From positions 806,001 to 870,000 of the forward strand of contig NZ_JAERRB010000001.1 in assembly GCF_016735595.1 (NCBI RefSeq): 64,000 nt of DNA, given 5' to 3'. The translations under genes were made by a program, and so were the position numbers. This document shows, one piece after another, positions 7,900 to 16,233 of this stretch (position 1 is its first letter; the number at the start of each line of letters is the position of its first letter). The stretch comes from Chryseolinea lacunae (lineage in GTDB: Bacteria; Bacteroidota; Bacteroidia; Cytophagales; Cyclobacteriaceae). The notes under the pieces are model-generated. The model was given only the letters and a program-made list of their open reading frames with translations, had not been told where the DNA came from and did not search any database.

Positions 7900-10377
7900 C
7901 TATGTATTTCTGCGTTTCGCGCCGCGCACTGCTTCGGCCGTCCACGGATCTTCGGGCCAATGGTGGCGCGGGTAGCGCATGCGCATTTCCTTGCGCACTT
8001 CGTGATAGGTAGTTTGCCAGAAGCTTTTCAGGTCCTGCGTCACCTGCACGGGTTTGTAGCCTGGCGACAGCAGATGGAGAATGATTTTATTTCTGCCTTC
8101 GTTCACCGCGGGGGTTTCCTGCAAGCCAAACACTTCCTGCAAGCGCACTTCAATGAACGGCGGCCTGCCATCGGAAGCATAGTGAAGTTTTATCATGGAC
8201 CCGCTGGGCACGGATAGTTTAGGAGGAGCCAGCACATCGAGGCGACTGTTGAGGTTCCAGGGAATGAGGCCGGCCAAAATCTGATCGAGCGGAAGTTTGT
8301 TAAAATCCTGGCGGCGGGTCACGTTTTGTAAATAGGGCGCCAGCCACTCGTCGGTGGTTTGCAACAGATGTTCTGCGCTCACGTCGGGCCAGCCGTCGTC
8401 GGGGCGCCAGGTGCGCAGGCTCATCACGCGCGCTTGCCACGCGTCGTGTGTTTCTTCCCAGGGCAACATTTTCAGTCCTTCGGCCTGAACGGCCTCACAC
8501 AATATTTTTATGCGCAACGCCTCCGACACGTTGGTGAGCGGACGCGTGGCGAGCAATGCATTGCCAATGCGTCTTTCCAGCACCGCCGTGATCATACCTT
8601 TCTCAGCATTCCACGACACCACTTCTTTTTCTTCGGCGCGGTGCACAAGATCTTCTTCGTCGAGCGGGGCGGCGAGAAAAATTTTTCCTTCGCCCGTGCC
8701 GCTGTCCAGTTGGGCCACGGCAAGCCACGTTTCGCGCATCAGCGGGTCGTGGTCGGGCAGGCGCACCACGCGGCCGTTGGCAAGTTTATAGCGCACGCCC
8801 GATTTTTCCATTTGGCGGGCAATGCGTTCGGGATAGGCTTCGGCCAGCAAACGTCCCACATCCGAGTCGATGGGCATCGCGTTGTCGGCGGCAATCTTGA
8901 AGATCTTTCGCCACGACAAGGCTACACGCTCAACCCGTTCCAGCGACTGCCGGTCGGCATTGACGCGTTCGCCCGCGCGCCACTTTCTCAACACTTCCAC
9001 GCGCAGCGACACGTCTGCACCCGCGGTCTTTGCCATGGGGTCGCGTTCTTCCAGCAACGCGGCGATGTCGGTTGCCAGGGCCGTGAGTGTTCCACCTTCC
9101 AGCAACATGTGTGCTATGCGCGGATGGGTTGGCAGCCGAAGCATTTCACGACCACGCGCGGTGATCACGTTGCCCACAGTGGCACCAAGCTGCTGCAACA
9201 GTTCTTTTGCCTGATTGATGGCGCCCGCGGGTGGTGGCGTGATCCACGTGAGCTCATTGATATTCTGAACACCCCAGTTTGCCAGCTCCAGCATGAGTGG
9301 AGCAAGATCGGCTTCTAAAATTTCGGGTTGGCGATGTGGTTGCAAGGTGTGATGCAACGTCTCGGGCCACATCCTGTAGGCTATGCCCGGCCCAAGCCTG
9401 CCCGCACGGCCCGACCGTTGATCGGCCGCATCGCGTGTGACGCGAATGGTTTCCAATCGTGTCAGTCCACTGCGCGGATCAAATTTCGGGACGCGCGCAT
9501 AACCACTGTCCACCACGGTGGTGATGCCTTCGATGGTGAGCGAGGTTTCGGCAATGGATGTGGCCAGCACCACCTTGCGTTTTCCTTGTGGGTGTGGTGT
9601 GATGGCCTCCTGCTGTTTCTTGAACGGCAGGTCGCCATAGAGCGGGTTGATGCTCACGTCTGAGTTTTCGGTTTCCAGCAACTCGGCCACACGATGGATG
9701 TCGGCGGTGCCGGGTAGAAACGTGAGGATGTCGCCTTGTTGTTCGGTCAATGCCTTGCGAATCACGCGCGCGGTGGCGGGTGCGAGGTAGGTGTCTTTAT
9801 CGGGTGCGGCATAACGCAGCGACACGGGATATTGTCGTCCGAGGCTGGTGATGATGGGAGCGTTGCCAAGCAGCGACGAAATTTTTTCGCCGTCGAGAGT
9901 GGCCGACATGATGAGGATGCGCAGGTCGTCGCGCAGCACATTCTGGGCCTGAAGACAAAGCGCGAGGGCGAGGTCTGCATGGAGGCTGCGTTCGTGAAAC
10001 TCGTCGAAGATCACGAGGTTCACGCCTTCGAGGGCGTTGTCGTTTTGCAGCATGCGGGTCAGTATCCCCTCCGTTACCACCTCGCAGCGTGTGCGGCCGC
10101 TCACCACGCTCTCGAAGCGCACGCGGTAGCCAATGGTTTCGCCGGCGTCTTCGTTGCGCAGGGAGGCCATGCGGTGGGCTACCGAACGCGCGGCCAGTTT
10201 GCGCGGTTCCAGCATAATCATCTTGTTGCCCTGCAACCAGGGCTCATCCAGAAGCATCAACGGAAGCACTGTACTTTTTCCGGCACCGGGCGGCGCCTGC
10301 AAAATCACCACGCGGTGGTGCAGCAAGGCTTCTTTCAGTTGGGGAACAATTTCCTGGACGGGATATGAAACAGACAT
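7900..10377 (-). CDS. hrpB: ATP-dependent helicase HrpB (DEAH-box)
   Basis: 825 residues from the ATG at 10377. Motif I is APPGAGKST (28-36). Motif II is DEFHER, the HrpB variant of DEAH, and motif III is SATLDG. The helicase C-terminal lobe carries ATSIAETSLTIEG and motif VI DQRSGRAGRLGPG. A helicase-associated domain and the HrpB-specific C-terminal region (LAPPKLSVPSGS, ending RHHWPEDPWTAEA) follow. Length matches the family (about 800-840). HrpB is a putative RNA helicase whose physiological substrate is not settled. A second in-frame ATG at 10401 would put the start upstream of the -7 box at 10383-10390, so I prefer 10377. Confidence 0.94.
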   Translation of the reverse strand: MSVSYPVQEIVPQLKEALLHHRVVILQAPPGAGKSTVLPLMLLDEPWLQGNKMIMLEPRKLAARSVAHRMASLRNEDAGETIGYRVRFESVVSGRTRCEVVTEGILTRMLQNDNALEGVNLVIFDEFHERSLHADLALALCLQAQNVLRDDLRILIMSATLDGEKISSLLGNAPIITSLGRQYPVSLRYAAPDKDTYLAPATARVIRKALTEQQGDILTFLPGTADIHRVAELLETENSDVSINPLYGDLPFKKQQEAITPHPQGKRKVVLATSIAETSLTIEGITTVVDSGYARVPKFDPRSGLTRLETIRVTRDAADQRSGRAGRLGPGIAYRMWPETLHHTLQPHRQPEILEADLAPLMLELANWGVQNINELTWITPPPAGAINQAKELLQQLGATVGNVITARGREMLRLPTHPRIAHMLLEGGTLTALATDIAALLEERDPMAKTAGADVSLRVEVLRKWRAGERVNADRQSLERVERVALSWRKIFKIAADNAMPIDSDVGRLLAEAYPERIARQMEKSGVRYKLANGRVVRLPDHDPLMRETWLAVAQLDSGTGEGKIFLAAPLDEEDLVHRAEEKEVVSWNAEKGMITAVLERRIGNALLATRPLTNVSEALRIKILCEAVQAEGLKMLPWEETHDAWQARVMSLRTWRPDDGWPDVSAEHLLQTTDEWLAPYLQNVTRRQDFNKLPLDQILAGLIPWNLNSRLDVLAPPKLSVPSGSMIKLHYASDGRPPFIEVRLQEVFGLQETPAVNEGRNKIILHLLSPGYKPVQVTQDLKSFWQTTYHEVRKEMRMRYPRHHWPEDPWTAEAVRGAKRRNT

Positions 10378-10382
10378 GGGCG

Positions 10383-10390
10383 CAAAATAA
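10383..10390 (-). promoter_or_regulatory. Probable -7 box (TTATTTTG) for hrpB
   Basis: Seven of eight positions are compatible with TAnnTTTG, read on the minus strand. Only five bases separate it from the hrpB ATG at 10377. It lies inside the longer alternative frame, which argues against the ATG at 10401. Confidence 0.42.
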
Positions 10391-10435
10391 GCATTAATCA
10401 CCGCGCCATCGGCACGCTGAAAACAGAGGCAGGCG

Positions 10436-10882
10436 TTATTGCAAATCGATGTGATAGACGTCTTGCTGGTTGCGCTGGATGTTCTTCACGTGAAATCCTC
10501 CCGGCTGCGGAATTTCCTCGATCAGATCGAACACTTTGCACGACTTGGGCAGGCCCGAAAAAATGAGCAGGAAAGAATGGATGTGATGATCGGGAATGGC
10601 CGTCCACATGGGGGCGATGGTGATGTTTTCGGCGTGAAGCAATCCCGCTCTGGCACCCGACGTGTGGTCTACCAGAAACGTGGTCTTCCAGATTCTCACC
10701 AACGCGTCGCTATAGTGATTTTCGAAATAACAATGCACGTAGACATACGAATCTTCCAGCATGTTGGGTGAAATGGACAGCAACACCTCCGGATCGATGG
10801 CCGGCCTCGCAATGGCTGGCGCAGGTTTAACGATGGTTTTGGCCCGGCTCTCTGGTTTTGGGTGGTGTATGGAAGTGTCCAT
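10436..10882 (-). CDS. Conserved-looking hypothetical protein, unrecognised
   Basis: 148 residues when started at the ATG at 10882; an in-frame ATG at 10930 would add 16. The shorter start is preferred because a -7-like box (GAAATTTG) lies about 17 bases upstream of it. There is no signal peptide or TM helix. Residues 1-30 are basic and proline-rich (PKPESRAKTIVKPAPAIARP) and look disordered. Residues 35-148 look like a compact beta-rich domain with many aromatics (SYVYVHCYFENHY, RIWKTTFLVDH, IPDHHIHSFLLIFSGL). The PGGFHVKNIQRNQQDVYHIDL tail is distinctive. No family is recognised. Coding character is good, and it is transcribed on the same strand as hrpB, 58 bases upstream. Confidence 0.72.
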   Translation of the reverse strand: MDTSIHHPKPESRAKTIVKPAPAIARPAIDPEVLLSISPNMLEDSYVYVHCYFENHYSDALVRIWKTTFLVDHTSGARAGLLHAENITIAPMWTAIPDHHIHSFLLIFSGLPKSCKVFDLIEEIPQPGGFHVKNIQRNQQDVYHIDLQ

Positions 10883-11063
10883 GGAAAAGATTGTCGCTAC
10901 AAATTTCGCGTTCTTCCGGAAGGATGTCAACCGGGTTGGTGAAAGATTTGATATGAACCCGCCAAACGCTATTGCCAGCGAGGTTTTTTATGTATTGACG
11001 GCAGACATTCGGGTTTAGGATGAACTGAATAACCTCGATTACAAAGAGAATTTCAAACGCTGT

Positions 11064-11441
11064 TTAAGCATAAAAATCTGCCAGTGCCGAGAAATACACA
11101 TTGTCCCAGCCGTCGGTGATGTCGTTGTAGTCGCTGTCTGGGATGTTGGTGTGGCGCAGTTCCACAGACGTGCCCTGGGCGTGTGGATGAAGTTTGAGGG
11201 TGACGATAGACGGTTCGTCCTGCTCGCCAAAATACCACTGCTGCACAATTTTTTTGCCGGGTTCAAACTCCAGGTTTTTACCTACAATGCTGCCGTCCCA
11301 CAACGAAAATTCCGATTCGGGTTCTGTCGACATCTCGGCGGGTTCGCCCGACCACAGGTGTATGGTGGAGGCCGTGGTGAGGGCCAGGTATACTTCTTCG
11401 GGCGTGGCCGTGAGTGTGTAGTATTTTTTAAAGTCTTTCAT
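11064..11441 (-). CDS. SRPBCC / AHSA1-type domain protein
   Basis: 125 residues forming a single START-like helix-grip domain. The N-terminal strand-helix YYTLTATPEEVYLALTTAS is typical of AHSA1 proteins. WSGEPAEMS, FSLWDGSIVGKNLEFEPGKKI and VQQWYFGEQ match the central sheet, and the C-terminal helix WDNVYFSALADFYA closes the fold. Members bind hydrophobic ligands or contact Hsp90 in eukaryotes; the bacterial ligand is unknown. A -7-like GAAATTTG box lies 13 bases upstream of the ATG. It is monocistronic and divergent from the rhomboid gene. Confidence 0.86.
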   Translation of the reverse strand: MKDFKKYYTLTATPEEVYLALTTASTIHLWSGEPAEMSTEPESEFSLWDGSIVGKNLEFEPGKKIVQQWYFGEQDEPSIVTLKLHPHAQGTSVELRHTNIPDSDYNDITDGWDNVYFSALADFYA

Positions 11442-11558
11442 TTCTGTGGGCGCGCAAATTTCACGTATACTTGTGCCGAGTTCCGGCTTCGCATATTACA
11501 CAAGTTTATAACGAGCCCGGGATGAATCGTTAATTTTTTTTCTGCCGCCGTCAATTCT

Positions 11559-12212
11559 ATGAACGCCCAACCCGAAACCTACATCACCTACGTCATCATG
11601 GCCGTTACCATCGCGTTCAGCTTCTACGCCTTCAACCGCGCCGAAGTGTTGCGAAAGTTTATGATGACGCCCTATCTCATTCATAGTCGAAAACAATACT
11701 ACCGCTTTGTGTCGTCGGGCTTCATTCACAACGATCACATGCATTTGCTATTGAATATGTTTTCGTTCTACTTCTTTGGCAGAAACGTCGAGTTCATCTT
11801 CCGCGCGATCTTTGGGCCTGTGCTCGGTGGCGTCTACTTTGTGGCGCTCTACATCATGGCCATCGTGGTGTCGGACCTGCCTACCTTTCTCAAACAAAAA
11901 AACAATCCTGCCTACAGCGCCCTGGGTGCTTCGGGTGGTGTGGCCGCGATCATCTTCGCGTCCATCATCTTTCAGCCCCTCAACGACATCTGTCTCTATG
12001 CCGTTCTTTGTTTCCCTGGCTTCATTCTCGGAACGCTCTATGTGGTGTTTTCCTACTATCAGGGTCGTAAAGCCAACGACGGCATCAACCACGACGCACA
12101 CCTATACGGCGCGCTGTTCGGCCTGGTGTTTTGCATCGTGATGTATCCGGACTGCATTCCCTTCTTTATCGAGCAATTGAAAGGCTGGAAATACTTTCAA
12201 ATGTTTCAATAA
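11559..12212 (+). CDS. Rhomboid family intramembrane serine protease
   Basis: 217 residues with six predicted TM helices. The family features are all visible: HMHLLLNMFSFYFFGRNVE (conserved HxxxN in TM2), the nucleophile motif GASGG with Ser125, and the TM6 HxxGxxxG motif AHLYGALFG with His181. That gives a complete Ser-His dyad. Rhomboids cleave single-pass membrane proteins inside the inner membrane. The first TM is short and the L1 loop region is compact, as in many Bacteroidota rhomboids. The substrate is unknown, and no adjacent gene suggests one. Confidence 0.93.
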   Translation: MNAQPETYITYVIMAVTIAFSFYAFNRAEVLRKFMMTPYLIHSRKQYYRFVSSGFIHNDHMHLLLNMFSFYFFGRNVEFIFRAIFGPVLGGVYFVALYIMAIVVSDLPTFLKQKNNPAYSALGASGGVAAIIFASIIFQPLNDICLYAVLCFPGFILGTLYVVFSYYQGRKANDGINHDAHLYGALFGLVFCIVMYPDCIPFFIEQLKGWKYFQMFQ

Positions 12213-12296
12213 ACACCCGGCATAAAAATTCAGCCAACGCACCACGTTTGTTGCCGCGACAAGTATTATCTTGATTTACAAATCTTCTACATCGTT

Positions 12297-12656
12297 ATGA
12301 AAGCCGCATTTCACATTCTGTTCGGACTCGTTCTCCTCCTCACATTGTCCAACTGTTCCTCTTCCAAAAAGATGTCGACCGCTCAAGCCACCGACAGCAG
12401 TACGAGCGATGCAACAAACAGCACCGGCGATGGTTCAAGCTTTGAAAATGCGGTATTGATCAAACAGACAAGTTCCACGGCGGGTATCGAGGCGGAATAC
12501 AAATGGATTAAAGAACACTATCCCGGCAGCAGAGTGCTGGGGCAAAAACTGATATCAAAAGAAAAAACGCCCTACGATGTCATCATGATCGAAACGGCCA
12601 CCGGCGAGAAGAAGGATGTTCACTTCAACATCTCCAAATTCTTCGGGAAATTCTAG
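12297..12656 (+). CDS. Small hypothetical lipoprotein
   Basis: 119 residues. The signal peptide ends in a lipobox (LTLSNC, Cys about 20) followed by a Ser/Thr-rich linker to about residue 50. A folded C-terminal module of about 65 residues then begins ENAVLIKQTSST, followed by AEYKWIKEHYPGSRVLGQKLI and ending VHFNISKFFGKF. The IEAEYxWIxExYPGxxxxxQ pattern resembles small Bacteroidota proteins of unknown function. It is probably anchored in the inner leaflet of the outer membrane. It is convergent with the methyltransferase gene. Confidence 0.8.
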   Translation: MKAAFHILFGLVLLLTLSNCSSSKKMSTAQATDSSTSDATNSTGDGSSFENAVLIKQTSSTAGIEAEYKWIKEHYPGSRVLGQKLISKEKTPYDVIMIETATGEKKDVHFNISKFFGKF

Positions 12657-12680
12657 CGATGGATTGATTTACGTCAATCG

Positions 12681-13433
12681 TTACACTTTTCGCAACTCAA
12701 TCAACCAATCCCACGGATAGGGAGCTTTCATCCACTCGGGTGGCTCATTAAACTCCGTGGTCCATTCATATTCCACTTTCTCCAGCATGTTGATGCGAAC
12801 ATCGGTTTGCTGCATGATGAGCTCCAGCTCTGCTGGCGTATAGTGTTTGGTGGGCACGCGGTCGATGTGCACGATGCCCTGCACAAATTCGCGTTTGTTG
12901 TTTTTGAAATAGTCAATGTCAGAAGCGGGAATATCCTCAACACTCACGCCTTCGCTTTTATACCAGTCGATGAGGCGAAGCGACGACAGCAGCACCGAGT
13001 CGAGCGAGGGCACAATGACCACAGCCGTGCCGCCGGGGCGCAATGCGCGGGAAATGTTTTGAAACATTTTCACATTCTTGTCGCGTTCGGGAAGCATGAT
13101 CACGTTGCAGCAAAACACAAACTCCACTTCCGGAAGCTTCACACCGCGCTGGGTGAGGTCGGCGCGCTTGAACACAATGTTGCTGTGGTTGCGCTGTCGC
13201 GCGATGCCCAGGCACTCGGCCGAGATGTCGAGCGCGAGAATGTTTTTGAACCGGGGCGACAAATGGGGAAACGCTTTGCCTGTGCCGCAACCAAAATCGA
13301 TGGCGTGATGATGAAGGTTGGCATGCTTGTCGAAGTAGCGTGGCAGCACGCCATTCTTATCGCTTTTGAATACGTCGAAAATTTCGGTGTTGTAGTTCGA
13401 GGCAATCGTGTTCCAGTGCGATTCTTCGTTCAT
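12681..13433 (-). CDS. Class I SAM-dependent methyltransferase
   Basis: 250 residues. Motif I is AIDFGCGTGKAFPHL (about 44-58). Acidic motif II follows at ILALDISAECLGIARQR, then IVFKRADLTQ and VEFVFCCNVIMLPERD (motif IV region). ALRPGGTAVVIVPSLDS is the motif V/VI region. The C-terminal 90 residues are a substrate-specific cap ending EWMKAPYPWDWLIELRKV. The substrate cannot be read from sequence. The promoter region contains a perfect 11-bp inverted repeat at 13441-13478, discussed separately. Confidence 0.88.
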   Translation of the reverse strand: MNEESHWNTIASNYNTEIFDVFKSDKNGVLPRYFDKHANLHHHAIDFGCGTGKAFPHLSPRFKNILALDISAECLGIARQRNHSNIVFKRADLTQRGVKLPEVEFVFCCNVIMLPERDKNVKMFQNISRALRPGGTAVVIVPSLDSVLLSSLRLIDWYKSEGVSVEDIPASDIDYFKNNKREFVQGIVHIDRVPTKHYTPAELELIMQQTDVRINMLEKVEYEWTTEFNEPPEWMKAPYPWDWLIELRKV

Positions 13434-13440
13434 GCGTGCT

Positions 13441-13478
13441 TATTTTAGAATTTAGGGTTTTACTACGATTCTAAAATA
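13441..13478. repeat. Perfect 11-bp inverted repeat in the promoter of the methyltransferase gene
   Basis: TATTTTAGAAT (13441-13451) and ATTCTAAAATA (13468-13478) are exact inverses separated by 16 bases. The distal arm, read on the minus strand, contains TATTTTAG, a -7-like box. The repeat starts eight bases from the methyltransferase ATG at 13433. It could be an operator or an mRNA hairpin in a short leader. Confidence 0.55.
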
Positions 13479-13532
13479 ATACTTTATCGCGCATAACCCT
13501 AACACCGATGTCACACACGGCGCGCCGGGTTG

Positions 13533-13754
13533 TTATCCATGGAAGGTCTCCACATAAAAGTCCTCCACTTTTTTTCGGGCCCACGGTGTTTTGCGCAAAA
13601 ACGTGAGGCTCGATTTGATGCTGGGGTTGATGAGGAAACAATTCACAGGAATCACTTCTCCCAACGTGTCCCATCCGTAGCGATCTACCAGGTCGGTCAC
13701 GATGCGCTCCAGTGTTTTGCCGTGCAGGGGATTATTTTTTTGTTCTTCCGCCAT
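13533..13754 (-). CDS. VF530 family protein (DUF2132)
   Basis: 73 residues covering the whole family length. The diagnostic pattern is visible: [17 protein letters not shown], then [15 protein letters not shown], then [22 protein letters not shown]530 proteins are small helical proteins, structurally similar to DNA-binding folds, with no settled role. The start overlaps the end of the upstream unknown gene by 23 bases, so the two are almost certainly cotranscribed and translationally coupled. Confidence 0.92.
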   Translation of the reverse strand: MAEEQKNNPLHGKTLERIVTDLVDRYGWDTLGEVIPVNCFLINPSIKSSLTFLRKTPWARKKVEDFYVETFHG

Positions 13755-14229
13755 AAGTTTTCAAAGGTTCCAGTTCATGATGAAAGTCGTATTGCAAATC
13801 TTCGGGCAGCTTCGCCAGGGCCGCATCAATTTTTTTCAGCTGCTGTGCAAACAGGTTTGCCAGCACCTGGCTGTTCTGCAACTTGATGCCCGATTTTTTC
13901 ACGTTCGCGCAAAAATGAATGCGCACCTCCACTTCCGTTTGTGCGAGGCCCGAGTAGCGAATTTGTTTGTTGGCAATGCGCAGAATTTTCCGCAGCACCT
14001 TCTTCACCAGATAGAGGTTGGTTTGTGGAACGGTTTCGAAGAGGTCGTCCATTTCCGTGTTCACGTTTGTCACAAAGGCGGCTTCATCGTCGGCTTCATA
14101 GAGCAGATAGGTGAGCAGCTCTTTGTTCTCTTTTTTGTATTTGGCCAGGCGAAGACACAGGTCGCGAAGCTGTTTGGATTCGAGCGATGCCAGTTCTTTC
14201 TTGATGTCGCTTAAGGATGCGGCGGTCAT
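13732..14229 (-). CDS. Hypothetical helical protein upstream of VF530
   Basis: 165 residues, no signal peptide, predicted largely alpha-helical. Blocks include [37 protein letters not shown] and [24 protein letters not shown] know no enzymatic motif for it. It lies 8 bases after the nitronate monooxygenase stop and overlaps VF530 by 23 bases, making a three-gene unit. Similar helical proteins recur in Bacteroidota, but I cannot assign a function. Confidence 0.82.
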   Translation of the reverse strand: MTAASLSDIKKELASLESKQLRDLCLRLAKYKKENKELLTYLLYEADDEAAFVTNVNTEMDDLFETVPQTNLYLVKKVLRKILRIANKQIRYSGLAQTEVEVRIHFCANVKKSGIKLQNSQVLANLFAQQLKKIDAALAKLPEDLQYDFHHELEPLKTYGGRTKK

Positions 14230-14237
14230 GATCGTTT

Positions 14238-15227
14238 TTACAGGTTGTTCATTTTCTTGTTCGCTTCATCAAACTCCTTCTTGAAGTTCTGAATGATGCG
14301 TTCCAGCGGCTGAATGCTGTGGATGTTTTCGATGGCCGGTCCGGCGCACCAAACCGTTTTGTAGGTAGCCCCAAAGGCGGCGCGCTCCACGCTCTTCATG
14401 CCGCGCAAAGCGATGAGCATCTTCACATATTTTTTCAACGCCTTGTTCCGGTGAAGCAGCCATTCCAGAAAGTTTGCCTGCGTGCCCAACTGCTGAACAT
14501 AGGGCGTGTTGATGACCGTGAGCGGCGAGCCCGAAAGCTTCGACGTGCGCACGATGTCTTTTTCGCCATAGTCCACCAGGGCCTTTTTATATTCCGGCGA
14601 AATGTCGGCTTCGTCACAAGCCATAAAGAGTGTTCCCACTGACGCGCCGGCGGCGCCCCAGCGCATGGCCTCAGCCAAATCCTGCCCTTGCGCAATGCCG
14701 CCTGCCGTGATGATGGGTATGCTGCAATTTTCTTTCAACTCCGTGATCAACGCTTTTGGCGACAAATGTCCGGCATGTCCCCCGGCGCGATCGTTCACGG
14801 CGATGACGGCGTCGGCTCCCAGCCCTTCCACTTTCTGGGCATAGGCCAGATCCACCACGTCACAAAAAACTTTGATGCCCCGCGGCTTGCACTGCTCGAT
14901 CACTTCTTTGGGATTCCCCAGCGACGTGATGATGTAGGCCACATTCATCTCCAGCAACGTGGCGAGTTGTTTTTTGTATTTGGGGTTCGACCTGTTCACG
15001 ATGAGGTTCACTCCAAACGGTTTTGACGAAGCCTTCTGAATGTCGGTGATGGCTTCGCGCAAGGCCTGGTCGGTGCGATAGTTCAGCGCGGGAAACGCCG
15101 CGCTGATGCCCTCGCGCAACGCCACCTTCACCATGCGACTGTTGGAAATCAGAAACATGGGGGCCATGATGAAGGGATAGTCAATGCCCAGAAGTTTGTC
15201 GAGTGTTGGCGCTGGTGTCGTTTGCAT
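14238..15227 (-). CDS. Nitronate monooxygenase (NPD family, FMN-dependent)
   Basis: 329 residues in a TIM-barrel fold. N-terminal YPFIMAPMFLISN carries the conserved APM of the FMN-binding first strand. PFGVNLIVNRSNP, VDLAYAQKVEGLGADAVIAVNDRAGGHAGH and IITAGGIAQGQDLAEAMRWGAAGASVGTLFM are all NPD signatures, and the GGIAxG...GAxGxxxGT block is the FMN phosphate site. The catalytic His of class I enzymes corresponds to the GGHAGH segment. These enzymes oxidise alkyl nitronates such as propionate 3-nitronate using O2. It is first in a unit with the helical protein and VF530. Confidence 0.9.
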   Translation of the reverse strand: MQTTPAPTLDKLLGIDYPFIMAPMFLISNSRMVKVALREGISAAFPALNYRTDQALREAITDIQKASSKPFGVNLIVNRSNPKYKKQLATLLEMNVAYIITSLGNPKEVIEQCKPRGIKVFCDVVDLAYAQKVEGLGADAVIAVNDRAGGHAGHLSPKALITELKENCSIPIITAGGIAQGQDLAEAMRWGAAGASVGTLFMACDEADISPEYKKALVDYGEKDIVRTSKLSGSPLTVINTPYVQQLGTQANFLEWLLHRNKALKKYVKMLIALRGMKSVERAAFGATYKTVWCAGPAIENIHSIQPLERIIQNFKKEFDEANKKMNNL

Positions 15228-15344
15228 AGGCGAATCGAAACTAAAGATGCGGGGAATAACCTTAGTTTACAAGGCAGTGATTATTTTGCACCGCGCGCTC
15301 CGGGTCCACCAGCCCTATCAACGTGCGCAAGGCACATTTCCGCT

Positions 15345-16214
15345 ATGCACAAATTTTCGGCGCGTGATATTCTGACAGGCTTGCTTTTCTCCATGTTGTG
15401 GGCTTCGGCTTCCGTGGCTGGAAAATTCGGCTTGCGTGTTTCTGAACCACTCGTGTTGTTCACCGTGCGTTTTCTGCTGGCAGGGCTGCTGCTGCTGGCC
15501 TACGTCTATGGCGTGCAACGCAACCCTTTGCCTCGCGCACGCGAGTGGAAACAGATCACCATTTTCGGAACGTTCAACACCGCGCTCTACCTCGGCCTGT
15601 TCATCATTGCCCTGCAATATGTCACGCCGGGCATCACCACGTTGGCCATCGCACTAAATCCGTTGTTCATCAGCATCATGACGGCCGTGTGGATGAAGCG
15701 ACGTGTGCCCGCTGTGGAATGGACCAGCATTGCCCTGGGCATTGCCGGTGTGGTGGTGGCAGCCTATCCGTTGTTGCAAACCAGTCACGCCACGCCGGGT
15801 GGCCTCATGCTGCTCGCGTTGAGTATGCTCACCTATTCTTTTGGCGCGGTCTATTATGCGGCTGTGCGTTGGGAGTCGACACGCATCACCATCAACGCGT
15901 GGCAGGTGTTCATTGGCGGCCTGCTCATTTTGCCGCTGGCGTTTTTCATGCACGAAAAAGAAAATCATTTCACCGTCACCTTCTGGCTGTCGTTGGCGTG
16001 GCTCATTTTGCCAGTGTCCGTGGTGGCGGTTAACCTGTGGCTGCGCTTGCTGAAGTCGGACGCGGTGCGGGCTTCGTTGTGGCTCTACCTCTGCCCCATC
16101 TTTGGGTTTCTATATTCGTGGTTGTTGCTGGGCGAACCGCTCACGGTCTACACATGGGCTGGCACCATTCTGGTGATGACGGCGCTTTATATCGGGCAGC
16201 GAAAAGGAAAGTAA
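15345..16214 (+). CDS. EamA/DMT superfamily transporter
   Basis: 289 residues and about ten TM helices arranged as two EamA repeats. The first contains LLFSMLWASASVAGKFGL and ITTLAIALNPLFISIMTA; the second contains WQVFIGGLLILPLAFF, SLWLYLCPIFGFLYSWLLLGEPLT and YTWAGTILVMTALYIG. The GEPLT near the C-terminus is characteristic of the drug/metabolite exporter group. The substrate is unknown, possibly an amino acid or metabolite. An upstream in-frame start would add a hydrophilic stretch with no signal character. The ATG at 15345 begins directly before the first helix. Confidence 0.9.
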   Translation: MHKFSARDILTGLLFSMLWASASVAGKFGLRVSEPLVLFTVRFLLAGLLLLAYVYGVQRNPLPRAREWKQITIFGTFNTALYLGLFIIALQYVTPGITTLAIALNPLFISIMTAVWMKRRVPAVEWTSIALGIAGVVVAAYPLLQTSHATPGGLMLLALSMLTYSFGAVYYAAVRWESTRITINAWQVFIGGLLILPLAFFMHEKENHFTVTFWLSLAWLILPVSVVAVNLWLRLLKSDAVRASLWLYLCPIFGFLYSWLLLGEPLTVYTWAGTILVMTALYIGQRKGK

Positions 16215-16233
16215 TTTTTATTGGAACGCTAAA

